From NCBI RefSeq assembly GCF_016863495.1, contig NZ_BOOZ01000057.1, positions 1 to 38,914 on the forward strand: a stretch of DNA of 38,914 nt, given 5' to 3'. Below are positions 22,993-29,702 of the stretch, in pieces. Within the stretch, counting starts at the first letter, position 1. Each line of letters opens with the position of its first letter. Under the pieces are notes generated by a model, which searched no databases, had not been told where the DNA came from, and saw nothing but the letters and a program-made list of their open reading frames with translations. This DNA is from Micromonospora andamanensis. Its GTDB lineage: Bacteria; Actinomycetota; Actinomycetes; Mycobacteriales; Micromonosporaceae. The position numbers were made by a program, and so were the translations under genes.

Positions 22993-23174
22993 GGCAACAA
23001 CCGGCAGTGACATGCAGCAACCCCGAGCGGCGGCGGTCCACCCTCGAACAGAGCCGTCAGTTGCGGCCCTGGCATGGCACCGGCGGTGGTCTTGATCGCG
23101 CCGTCGAGGTCGGCGTGGATAGGCACGGCTGCCCGAACGGGCACCACGCCGAACCCTGCCAGAAGGGATCACCC

Positions 23175-23342
23175 ATGACCGACGGAACGCCCGGCCTCCG
23201 CACGATCGAGGTCGCTGACGATGTGTACGACGTGCTGAAGCGCACCGCCGACAGCCGAGACACCGACATCAACGGCGCGCTGCGCTACCTGATCGAGGTT
23301 CCGACGCCTCGGGCTGCCGCCGAGGACGACGACGAAGACTGA
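23175..23342 (+). CDS. Small ribbon-helix-helix-like protein
   Basis: 55 aa. RTIEVADDVYDVLKRTADS and ALRYLIEVP follow the ribbon-helix-helix pattern seen in the SeqA N-terminal domain and plasmid CopG-like proteins; the tail is acidic (AEDDDED). GGG stands seven bases before the ATG. The frame is open further upstream, but the fold begins at this Met. Such proteins usually dimerise on operator DNA and control copy number or transfer genes. It is the last plus-strand gene of the block and ends just before a perfect inverted repeat. The 182 bases before it (22993-23174) show no clear feature. Confidence 0.65.
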   Translation: MTDGTPGLRTIEVADDVYDVLKRTADSRDTDINGALRYLIEVPTPRAAAEDDDED

Positions 23343-23349
23343 ACGACTC

Positions 23350-23403
23350 GTACGACAGGTGCCGCCGAGGCCGGCTGACCCGACTCGGCGGCACCTGTCG
23401 TAC
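23350..23403. terminator. Perfect 20-bp inverted repeat, bidirectional terminator
   Basis: The arm 23350-23369 (GTACGACAGG... ...GCCGAG) is an exact reverse complement of 23384-23403, with a 14-base loop. It stands seven bases after the stop at 23342 (+) and nine before the stop at 23413 (-), so it most likely ends transcription from both sides. A recombination or transfer-origin role cannot be excluded. Confidence 0.75.
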
Positions 23404-23412
23404 TCAGGCCGT

Positions 23413-24060
23413 TTATCTGGGAGAGGCATCGCTCGGCGCGCACGCGGCGGCAAGCAGTCGCTGCGCCGTGCGCTCGGTGATGCCGAGCTGCTGAGCCAGC
23501 GCGACACCGAGGCCGCGCCGGTCGCGTCCGGTACGGTCCGCCTCGGCCAGGAGCGCGATGGCAGCGGGGAGCCGAGGGTCGTCGGCGTACGGGTGCGGTT
23601 TGCGGGCACCGGTGGTGCCGGGGGTGCGGCCGGTGGACTGTCGGCCCGTCCGGGCGTCGGCCACGGCCCACACGGTGTGCCGAAACCACAGACGGCGCAC
23701 CCGCCCGTCCGGCAGCGTCTCGACTCGGTCGGGGTGGTCGTACAGGGTGTCGGGCAGGTTGCGGTACGAGCCGTAGCCGAGGACCCTCGCTGCGGCACCG
23801 GAGCCGATGAGGTCGTCGGAGTCGCCGCGGCGGTCGACCCTCGTCAGCTCGGCGCGCTTCGCGACCTGGTGCGCGGCGTGGAACGCCTCGATGTCGTCGA
23901 GCCAGAACCACTCGCGGCCGTCGTGCTGGAAGCCTTCGGGGAAGCCGAACCGGGCGCGGTGGCGGTGCCAGTGGTTGACCGTGGAGTAGGCCGCGCCAGT
24001 GTGCGCGGCGACTCCGGCCCGGTCGAGGGTGGGCCGTCCGTCGATCACGTGTCGTGCCAC
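23413..24060 (-). CDS. MerR/excisionase-like DNA-binding protein
   Basis: 215 aa. The N-terminus carries a winged HTH of MerR/excisionase type (LDRAGVAAHTGAAYSTVNHW, FGFPEGFQHDGREWFWLDDI). A second similar unit may lie at ~95-150 (IGSGAAARVLGYGSYRNL, DGRVRRLWFRHTVW). The C-terminal segment (LGVALAQQLGITERTAQRLL) is another HTH-like stretch. I chose the GTG at 24060, nine bases after GGAGG; the ATG at 24069 is too close to it. It is the last gene of the minus-strand module. A regulator or partitioning factor of the element is likely; the exact role is unknown. Confidence 0.72.
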   Translation of the reverse strand: MARHVIDGRPTLDRAGVAAHTGAAYSTVNHWHRHRARFGFPEGFQHDGREWFWLDDIEAFHAAHQVAKRAELTRVDRRGDSDDLIGSGAAARVLGYGSYRNLPDTLYDHPDRVETLPDGRVRRLWFRHTVWAVADARTGRQSTGRTPGTTGARKPHPYADDPRLPAAIALLAEADRTGRDRRGLGVALAQQLGITERTAQRLLAAACAPSDASPR

Positions 24061-24205
24061 GCCGTTCATCCTCCCCCGGGTGCTTCGTGGCCTGCGCCGT
24101 GCGGTCGAGGCGAGGCGAGCAGGGCGCGCGGTCGTAGGATCGGCGGTACGCCTGGCTCGGGCAGAAGCGGTCGTGTGGTCCGCAGGTTGGCCTGCAGCGG
24201 GGCGA

Positions 24206-24253
24206 GGTGGCCGGTCGGGATTCCACGCACCCTCGGGTGTGCCGCCGGCCACC
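24206..24253. terminator. Two-tier hairpin after the 24265 gene
   Basis: GGTGGCCGG (24206-24214) pairs with CCGGCCACC (24245-24253). Inside, CACCC (24228-24232) pairs with GGGTG (24235-24239). On the minus strand it starts 12 bases after the stop of the 24265-24660 gene. It probably ends the accessory operon before the DNA-binding gene. Confidence 0.55.
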
Positions 24254-24264
24254 GACCCGCCTCG

Positions 24265-24660
24265 TTACGACGGCGGACGCAGCACCCGCCACGCCGCCTT
24301 CGCCATCAGGTGTATCGGTAGTGCGGCGAGTTTCGCCTGAGTAGCGGGTTTGATCGCGTCATAGACGGTCAGGATCGCGGCGGCGGTGGTCGCGTCCACC
24401 ACCACCCCGTCGATCTTGCGGAAGTTGCCGCCCTTCGCCTCCCGCAACAGCTCGATGACGCGGGAGTCGCCAGCGGTCGCATCGTCAGGAAGCGCCTCGA
24501 TCTCGGCCAGCGATTCGCAGTCCGGGCAGGTGACGAGGTGCGGGTCCTCGGTGACGCGGCTCAACGGCACGTCGGCTGCGCCACACACCGGCCCTATCCG
24601 GCGGCGGCCCTTCGCGTGCGTGAGGGCGGGCCACCCGTGCCGCCCCGTGGTGTCGGTCAT
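24265..24660 (-). CDS. Hypothetical protein with cysteine pair
   Basis: 131 aa. The N-terminal half has GPVCGAA and, after ~27 residues, TCPDCES, together a possible split zinc site. The C-terminal half is helical and hydrophobic (AAILTVYDAIKPATQAKLAA, HLMAKAAWRVL). The ATG at 24660 overlaps the stop of the upstream gene by four bases. No family is recognised. It belongs to a run of small element-type genes with coupled translation. Confidence 0.65.
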   Translation of the reverse strand: MTDTTGRHGWPALTHAKGRRRIGPVCGAADVPLSRVTEDPHLVTCPDCESLAEIEALPDDATAGDSRVIELLREAKGGNFRKIDGVVVDATTAAAILTVYDAIKPATQAKLAALPIHLMAKAAWRVLRPPS

Positions 24661-25322
24661 GGTGCCTCCCCGGTCGGGTAGGTCCAGATGCCGAGCGGGT
24701 GGCCCGGCGCGATCCGGCCTCGGCCGGGGGCGAGGGTGTCGAACACGTCGGAGTACCGTTCGTGGAGTTGGCCCCGGGTGCGCATGAGGTGTTTGCCTCG
24801 GGTGAGCTTTGCGGGCAAGGCGTCGGCCACCCGGCCGATCAGCCCATACAGGTCACGGGCCTCGATAAGGTCGCCGCAGCCCTGGCACGCGGACCATCGT
24901 TCGCCCCATGCTTGGGTGAAGGCGTGCTCGGTGTCGGTGCGGCGTACCCGCGCCGCGTGGTGCCGAGACTGGTAGTCGCCAACCGCGACCACTCGGGCGG
25001 TGACTCGGCGGGCGTCGGTGACCTGGTTCGCGCACCGGTAGATCCAGGCGGCGTCGGGTGCGGTGCAGAAGTCGCACTCGACGATCGGGTCAGGGATCTC
25101 GGAGATGGGTGCGGGCTCGGGGCGGTGGTCGCTGCGCTGGCCGCGCTGCTCGGCCGCGTGCAGGTACTCGACGACCATGCCGAGGTTGTTGTAGCGGATG
25201 TTGAGCGCTCGGCGGCAGCGGCGGCAGTAGAGCGACTCCGGGACCGGCGCCCTGCTCACGTCGAGCGCTGCCGCCTCGGGGAGTCGGGCGGATTCCTCGG
25301 GGTGCGGGGAGTTCGATGGCAT
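24657..25322 (-). CDS. Hypothetical protein with three CxxC pairs
   Basis: 221 aa. Three CxxC pairs are spread along the chain: YCRRCRRAL (~33), ECDFCTAP (~83) and ACQGCGDLIEARDLYGL (~145), so it may bind two zinc ions. The middle holds a basic region (CANQVTDARRVTARVVAVG) and the C-terminus a proline/glycine-rich tail. The layout suggests a nucleic-acid or scaffold protein. The start at 25322 shares one base with the stop of the upstream gene (TAATG). Function unknown. Confidence 0.68.
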   Translation of the reverse strand: MPSNSPHPEESARLPEAAALDVSRAPVPESLYCRRCRRALNIRYNNLGMVVEYLHAAEQRGQRSDHRPEPAPISEIPDPIVECDFCTAPDAAWIYRCANQVTDARRVTARVVAVGDYQSRHHAARVRRTDTEHAFTQAWGERWSACQGCGDLIEARDLYGLIGRVADALPAKLTRGKHLMRTRGQLHERYSDVFDTLAPGRGRIAPGHPLGIWTYPTGEAP

Positions 25323-25741
25323 TACTGGTCGCCTCCGTCCTGGTGGCGGGTGAGCTGCGGCCGGGTGGGGTTGGCGGGGTCGAGGGTCAGTCCGAGGCGC
25401 AGGCTCGCGAGGTCGATCAGCCGCCGCAGCAGGCTCGCGGTTCCGGTGCTGAGGTCGGCGTCGTAGTCGTGGGCGATGCGGCAGGCGTCGCGTACCGCCT
25501 CGGCCGCTGTGGTGAGTGCGGCCTCCAGGGCGGCGCGGTCGTCGGCCCGGGTTGCTCGCCTGACGTTCTCGGCCGGGTAGGTGCGCTCGTCGCCGGTGGG
25601 GAATCGGAGGGTGTAGCGGCGGGCGTGGGTGGTGTGCGGGGTGGAATAGCGGATATCGGTGATGGTGCCGAGGCGGTACTCGACCAGGTCGGTCGGCGTG
25701 ATCACCCGGGCGTTGTCGCCGTACTCCAGAGACCGGTACAT
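25322..25741 (-). CDS. Hypothetical 139-aa protein
   Basis: 139 aa. The N-terminal half is beta-rich with a recurring aromatic/charged pattern (RVITPTDLVEYRLGTITDIR, RRYTLRFPTGDERTYPAE). The C-terminal half is helical (AALEAALTTAAEAVRDACRI, SLLRRLIDLASLRLGL). The ATG at 25741 is preferred because GGAG precedes it; a longer frame to 25825 would run into the upstream gene. No family is recognised. Its stop overlaps the next gene by one base. Confidence 0.65.
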   Translation of the reverse strand: MYRSLEYGDNARVITPTDLVEYRLGTITDIRYSTPHTTHARRYTLRFPTGDERTYPAENVRRATRADDRAALEAALTTAAEAVRDACRIAHDYDADLSTGTASLLRRLIDLASLRLGLTLDPANPTRPQLTRHQDGGDQ

Positions 25742-25766
25742 CGGGACTCCGTTCAAGGGGTGAGGG

Positions 25767-26096
25767 CTAGCTGGTGGGATGGTCGACTTCGCCGCCATTG
25801 ACCTCGAACGCGATGAGACGGTCATCGGTCTCGGTGGTGTCGGCGTGCAGGTATAGGTCGTCGGCGCGGCGTTTCAGTCCGATGGAGACCCCGTGCAGAT
25901 CGAGCACTACGTAGGCGGTGCGGTCCCCGGGCTCGCCGGGGTAGACGCGCAGGTTGAGCCGGCCGATCACCTCGGCGCACACGGGGTCGACCGAGCAGAG
26001 CAGAGCCAACGCTCCCGCGAGTTGCGGGCCGCTGAGGGTGCGTTGCCCGTCGCTGAAGCCGTCGGTGTTCTCCGACGTGGCCGTCCCGGTCGTCAT
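25767..26096 (-). CDS. Hypothetical 109-aa protein
   Basis: 109 aa. The Ser/Thr-rich N-terminus is followed by a helix (LSGPQLAGALALLCSVDPVC) and a beta-rich region (LRVYPGEPGDRTAYVVLDLH, LYLHADTTETDDRLIAFEV). The start at 26096 overlaps the upstream gene by four bases (ATGA). It looks like a compact single-domain protein; no family is recognised. The gap of 25 bases to the next gene keeps it in the same operon. Confidence 0.62.
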   Translation of the reverse strand: MTTGTATSENTDGFSDGQRTLSGPQLAGALALLCSVDPVCAEVIGRLNLRVYPGEPGDRTAYVVLDLHGVSIGLKRRADDLYLHADTTETDDRLIAFEVNGGEVDHPTS

Positions 26097-26557
26097 GCCG
26101 GCCTCCCCTCGTCGGTGGCGTGCTCGTCGGCCGGTGGGGTGGGTGGGAAGGCGGGGAGGATGCTGGCGAGGGTGCTGCCATCCGGGTCGTCGGTGAGGGC
26201 GGCACAGGCGATGAGCGCGACTCCGGCAGCGGCGGCTTGGGCCGGGGTGTACCGGACCCGTACGGCGCGGGTGCCGTCGAGGGTGGTGGCGCGGACCTCG
26301 ACGCGGCTCGCCTGCCAGGTGGCGACGGGCAGCCGCTCGTCCGGCGTCGCGTTGACGGTGCCGCGCAGCACCTCGCCGAGCGCGGCGCGCAGGTGTTCGC
26401 GGCGGCGGGCGGCGGTGGCTTCCCACCTCGACGCCGCTTTCTCGTGGGCAGCGCGGGTGTCACCGGTGGCGACCGCCGCGCGGGCGTGGAAACGTTCGGC
26501 ATTGCCGGTGGCGTGAGCAAACTCGGCGGCAAGGTCGAACAATCGGTCTGGATTCAT
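26093..26557 (-). CDS. Hypothetical helical protein
   Basis: 154 aa. Residues 5-70 are strongly helical and Ala/Arg/Glu-rich (LFDLAAEFAHATGNAERFHA, AAHEKAASRWEATAARRREHL). A beta region follows (RLPVATWQASRVEVRATTLDG, RAVRVRYTP), then a hydrophobic helix (AAAAGVALIACAAL). The ATG at 26557 is supported by GGAG seven bases upstream. No family is recognised. It follows a hairpin at 26598-26636, so it may be expressed partly from its own signal. Confidence 0.62.
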   Translation of the reverse strand: MNPDRLFDLAAEFAHATGNAERFHARAAVATGDTRAAHEKAASRWEATAARRREHLRAALGEVLRGTVNATPDERLPVATWQASRVEVRATTLDGTRAVRVRYTPAQAAAAGVALIACAALTDDPDGSTLASILPAFPPTPPADEHATDEGRPA

Positions 26558-26597
26558 ACGGGTGCTCCGTAGCGAGTCGAGGGGATGTCGCCTGCGG

Positions 26598-26636
26598 GTG
26601 CCGCGCGGTCCGGGTGGGACCGTGGCCGCGCGGCAC
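26598..26636. terminator. GC-rich hairpin after the 26649 gene
   Basis: GTGCCGCGCGG (26598-26608) pairs exactly with CCGCGCGGCAC (26626-26636). In an alternative or extended fold GGTCC and GGACC inside also pair. It lies 12 bases past the stop of the gene ending at 26649, on the minus strand. It is probably a partial terminator or attenuator within the operon. Confidence 0.5.
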
Positions 26637-26648
26637 ACCGGGCGACGG

Positions 26649-27269
26649 TCAGGAATGGGCGACCGGCGGGTCGGCGGCCCAGTCCGGGGTGGCCTGTCGA
26701 ACGGCGGACCCGGTAGCGAACGGGGGTGCGGCCTTTAAGTGCGGCAGGCCGGGGTCGAGCTTCTGACCGATGCGGTCGAGCACGAGCGCCCCGTTGGCGG
26801 TCATGTGCGCGCCCACGGCGAGGGCCTGCGCGCCGGTGAGCAGCACGACGAGGCGGCGGGCCGAGGTGTCGTGCACGTGCAGCTCGACGTGGCCGTTGGT
26901 CAGCGGCCGGACCGGCATGAACCGCTCGACCTGCGCCGCGCCGGGCAGTCCCGCGCGGATCGCCTTGACCAGTTCCCGCCAACGCTCGTCAACGAGTGCG
27001 TCGAACCGGGCGGCGCGTTCGATCAGAGTGGCGTGTTCCGCGTGGCTGGTGGAGTGTCCGGCCAACGCGCGGGCGACCTCAGCCCGCGCAAACTGGGCGC
27101 ACACATCGTTGACCAGCGCGATCACGGCCGAGTCGGTAGGCACCGAGGCGGGTGGTGGCGCGACGACCGGCTCGGTACGGACTTTCGCCGTGCCGGTGGC
27201 GTGGTGCGCCCCGGTGACGGGGCCGGGCTTGTTCCTCTTCTTCCGGCGTCGGAACCATGGCCAGCGCAT
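26649..27269 (-). CDS. Hypothetical protein with basic N-terminus
   Basis: 206 aa. The N-terminus is very basic (MRWPWFRRRKKRNKPG), then a spacer, a helical region (VIALVNDVCAQFARAEVARA, RFDALVDERWRELVKAIRAG) and a beta-rich segment (NGHVELHVHDTSARRLVVLL) ending in a flexible tail. It could associate with membrane or DNA through the basic end. The ATG at 27269 follows the DUF932 stop by one base, so it is co-translated with that gene; the longer frame to 27320 is rejected for overlap. No family is recognised. Confidence 0.65.
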   Translation of the reverse strand: MRWPWFRRRKKRNKPGPVTGAHHATGTAKVRTEPVVAPPPASVPTDSAVIALVNDVCAQFARAEVARALAGHSTSHAEHATLIERAARFDALVDERWRELVKAIRAGLPGAAQVERFMPVRPLTNGHVELHVHDTSARRLVVLLTGAQALAVGAHMTANGALVLDRIGQKLDPGLPHLKAAPPFATGSAVRQATPDWAADPPVAHS

Positions 27270-27270
27270 C

Positions 27271-28257
27271 TCAGACCGCCAGCAGCTCGAACGCGCGGGC
27301 CTTGAGGTCCGCACCGGCACCGGTCAGCGCCCGCGAGGCGCGGGCGAGGTCGGTCTTGGCGGGGGCGAAGTGGTCGACGTACTCGGTGATGGCCTGGTAT
27401 CCGGCCCACCGGGTGCCCTTGATTGCCTTCTGGGTGTCCGCGTCTCGGATCAAGTATCGCAACGTGTTCGTGCGCTGCTTCGCGTTGTTCTTCGCCGTGT
27501 CGGAGGCGTCGTCGGCGAGGGGCCATACCTGGGCGACGATCTTCTCGAACTCGCCCATGGTCAACGACTCGTTGATCATTTTCTCGGCTTCGGTCTCGAA
27601 GGCGTCGAACGCCTTCCACATCAGGCCGAGGGCCTGCCGCGCCTCGGAAATCTTGCTGGTCACGTTCGAGGTGTGCCGGAACGTGTACGAGCTACGCGAC
27701 CGCTGGTAGGCGAGGGCCTGGGTGTTCGCGCACACGATCCGTACCGGGGTCGCGTCGAGGCGAAGCGCGGCGGTGCCGTCGTGGCTGGTGGTGGCAGCGA
27801 GGTACAGGTCCATGTCGTCCACCCCGGCAATACGCATCGCGATGGGCAGCTTCATGGTGACGAACACCGAGCGGCCCTTACGCATGGAGCCGGCGGTCTC
27901 GAAGTGCGCGCCGGAGGCGTCGACCAGGAGGTTGAGGGTCTCGGCGACCTGCTCGTTCTGGACCACGCTGTAGTCCTCGCCGACCACGCCGAGGTACTCG
28001 GTCTCGCCGGTGGCCGGGTTGGTGCGCACGGTCATGTACTTGTCGGGGCAGTCGACCTTCGTCACCCCGCGCTCGGTGACCTCGATGCCCTGAAGGGCGA
28101 TCTTGCGGACCTCCCAGCCGCCGAGCCACGCCTTGCTCATGACCTCCTGCGCGGTCATGCACGAGTCGGCGACGGTGCCGAGCTGATGCCAGGCGGTCAG
28201 CCGCGCGGAGGCGAAGGCCGTCTGACCGTTCGCGAGTGTTTCGAGTTCGTGTGCCAC
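27271..28257 (-). CDS. DUF932 domain protein (phage/plasmid-type)
   Basis: 328 aa. Typical DUF932/TIGR03299 features are WHQLG near residue 23, a region YLGVVGEDYSVVQNEQVAETL, FVTMKLP, VCANTQALA and SYTFRHTSNV, and a C-terminal YQAITEYVDHFAP. These proteins occur in phages, plasmids and integrative elements of many bacteria; their function is not firmly known. The start is GTG at 28257, seven bases after GGAAGGGG. The start codon lies inside a perfect hairpin (28251-28265), which may tune translation. The gene heads the accessory run that continues to 24265. Confidence 0.9.
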   Translation of the reverse strand: MAHELETLANGQTAFASARLTAWHQLGTVADSCMTAQEVMSKAWLGGWEVRKIALQGIEVTERGVTKVDCPDKYMTVRTNPATGETEYLGVVGEDYSVVQNEQVAETLNLLVDASGAHFETAGSMRKGRSVFVTMKLPIAMRIAGVDDMDLYLAATTSHDGTAALRLDATPVRIVCANTQALAYQRSRSSYTFRHTSNVTSKISEARQALGLMWKAFDAFETEAEKMINESLTMGEFEKIVAQVWPLADDASDTAKNNAKQRTNTLRYLIRDADTQKAIKGTRWAGYQAITEYVDHFAPAKTDLARASRALTGAGADLKARAFELLAV

Positions 28258-28265
28258 GGTGGCAC
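28251..28265 (-). promoter_or_regulatory. Perfect hairpin over the DUF932 start codon
   Basis: GTGCCA-(3)-TGGCAC spans the translation start: on the coding strand the GTG start codon (28257-28255) overlaps the loop and the right arm, and the ribosome site lies just upstream. Folding would hide the start codon. It is visible directly in the sequence; a regulatory effect is inferred. Confidence 0.45.
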
Positions 28266-28295
28266 CCCTTCCAGTCGTGTGGTGTTTGGTTGGCC

Positions 28296-28331
28296 GGCAC
28301 AGTCAGGGGATTCCAAGCCCTGACCGTGCCG
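28296..28331 (-). promoter_or_regulatory. Long leader hairpin before DUF932
   Basis: A 13-pair stem (GGCAC-x-GTCAGGG with CCCTGAC-x-GTGCC, one A-C mismatch) encloses a 9-base loop; 28295 and 28331 can add one more pair. It lies between the 28432 gene and DUF932 on the minus strand, 40-75 bases before the DUF932 start. It may be a terminator for the upstream gene or an attenuator/leader structure for DUF932. No U-tract follows. Confidence 0.5.
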
Positions 28332-28335
28332 CCAC

Positions 28336-28392
28336 AAACAATGTTTCCTACCTCTATCCGCCGATCAAGACGATCGGTTCGAGTCGATCAAG
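28336..28392. promoter_or_regulatory. Palindrome and direct repeat in the DUF932 upstream region
   Basis: AAACA-A-TGTTT forms a palindrome at 28336-28346. CGATCAAG occurs at 28362-28369 and again at 28385-28392, 23 bases apart, about two helical turns. This fits a repressor or iteron-like binding area upstream of DUF932. No protein can be assigned to it. Confidence 0.4.
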
Positions 28393-28431
28393 GTTTCTGC
28401 GGCGAATCTGACGCCCATCGCGCGGCGTGGC

Positions 28432-28992
28432 CTACCGGGTGTCGGTGGCCGGTCGTAGCCGCCCGTCCGGGCCGTACACGTACGTCCGGACGGTTTTGAA
28501 CGGGGCCGGTAGGTACACGGTGAACCCGTGTTCGGGGATGAACCGGGTCCGGTAGGTGCGGGTGATGCCCAACAGGTACCGGTCGGGTTTGTCGCCGTGC
28601 GACCCCGGCGGGATGATGCCCGCCCCGGGCCGGTCTGCGCGGGCGCGGCGGTGCCGATCGAGCGCGATGTGTGGGCACAGCGACAGTGCGGCGGTCATGC
28701 ACTCCGGGTGCCCCGGCGGGTCCGCGTAACGCATCAACTCGGCCGCGCGGGGTCCGCCGAGGAACGCCACCCAGTAGCCCATGGGCTCACCGCACAGCGA
28801 GCACCTTCGTTCGACAGCGAGGCGGGTGGAGACGGTGGTGTTGATCGTGGTGAAGTCCACGTGCGACCCGCCGCCGGGGTTGGGGTGGAGGTTGACCGGC
28901 GGGATGGGTAGGCCGCGCCGCGCGTCGTGGGGACGCGCGGCCAGCGAGGGCGGGATGTCGGGCCGGTCGGCGGTGGCCGATGGGCCGGTCAC
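28432..28992 (-). CDS. Hypothetical protein with CxxC
   Basis: 186 aa. The N-terminal ~50 residues are Pro/Arg-rich and probably disordered. Then come RRCSLCGEPMGYWVAFLGG (a CxxC metal site), a PGHPECMTAALSLCPH segment with two more Cys and a His, and a C-terminal basic beta region (YLLGITRTYRTRFIPEHGFT). It may bind zinc. The GTG at 28992 overlaps the stop of the upstream gene (GTGA); a longer frame to 29079 is disfavoured. No family is recognised. Confidence 0.65.
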   Translation of the reverse strand: MTGPSATADRPDIPPSLAARPHDARRGLPIPPVNLHPNPGGGSHVDFTTINTTVSTRLAVERRCSLCGEPMGYWVAFLGGPRAAELMRYADPPGHPECMTAALSLCPHIALDRHRRARADRPGAGIIPPGSHGDKPDRYLLGITRTYRTRFIPEHGFTVYLPAPFKTVRTYVYGPDGRLRPATDTR

Positions 28993-29621
28993 GGGGCACC
29001 GGCCGCGCGGGTGGACCGGGCATCGGTCACGGTGACGTGCGGTAGCTGTGACCGCAGTACGGCGCGTGCCTGTTCCCATTGCGCCTCGGTCAGGGGCAGG
29101 GTGACCGGTTCGAGGTTCGCGGCGGTCATGGTCACGGCCATGATGTCGGCCTCGTCCGCCGAGTCGAACACGGCCACCATGTCACCCCCGGCAACCATGT
29201 AGACGCGGGGGTCATCGGCGGACCGGGGCACCGGGGCGGTACGGCGGTGTTCGGCCAGCCATCGGCCGACCACCTCGGCCGGGTCGCCGGTCAGGGTGCC
29301 GGTGTCGTAGCCCTCGCCATCGAGCCACGCGAGATGATCGGCGACGGTCCAGTCAGGATGGATGAGCCACGATTGCCGTACGGCCTGCCACATGGTCAGG
29401 CGTGCCGGAGCGCCAATCGGGTCCGCCGGTTGCGAGCCGTTCGGGCCGGGCACCGGGCACAGCGGGGTGCCGTCGAGGTGGGACGCGGCCGGACGTGAGG
29501 CGAACCCGTCGAGGGGCCAGCGGCGCGGCGGTACGGGCCGGGCCGGTTCGGCGCATTCGGGGCAGCGCAGCGACCCCGGCGCGGCCGTTGGGCCGTGGGG
29601 GTGATTGTTTGGGGTGGTCAT
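28989..29621 (-). CDS. Hypothetical protein with N-terminal CxxC
   Basis: 210 aa. LRCPECAEPARP (18-29) is a CxxC site in a proline-rich N-terminus. The middle has a helical segment (RLTMWQAVRQSWLIHPDWTV, VVGRWLAEHRR). The C-terminal ~70 residues form an alternating beta/alpha region (VYMVAGGDMVAVFDSADEAD, LPLTEAQWEQARAVLRSQL). No family is recognised. Its stop overlaps the next gene by four bases. It lies after a strong terminator hairpin (29660-29691), so it probably has its own promoter in the short gap before 29621. Confidence 0.65.
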   Translation of the reverse strand: MTTPNNHPHGPTAAPGSLRCPECAEPARPVPPRRWPLDGFASRPAASHLDGTPLCPVPGPNGSQPADPIGAPARLTMWQAVRQSWLIHPDWTVADHLAWLDGEGYDTGTLTGDPAEVVGRWLAEHRRTAPVPRSADDPRVYMVAGGDMVAVFDSADEADIMAVTMTAANLEPVTLPLTEAQWEQARAVLRSQLPHVTVTDARSTRAAGAP

Positions 29622-29659
29622 GGCCTGTTCCTTCCGTATTTGTGGGTGGGCGTGCGGGT

Positions 29660-29691
29660 GCCGGGGCCGGGCATGGGTGCCCGGCCCCGGC
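29660..29691 (-). terminator. Perfect 13-bp hairpin terminator
   Basis: Positions 29660-29672 (GCCGGGGCCGGGC) pair exactly with 29679-29691, with a 6-base loop. On the minus strand it begins 11 bases after the stop of the 29703-30926 gene. There is no U-tract, but the stem is very stable. It most likely separates that gene from the accessory operon. Confidence 0.65.
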
Positions 29692-29702
29692 GGGGCGGTG
29701 GG

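Noticed and set aside
28360..28392. tRNA T-loop-like GGTTCGAGTC
   Set aside because: The flanking stem does not pair as a T-arm and no acceptor, D or anticodon arms can be built around it.
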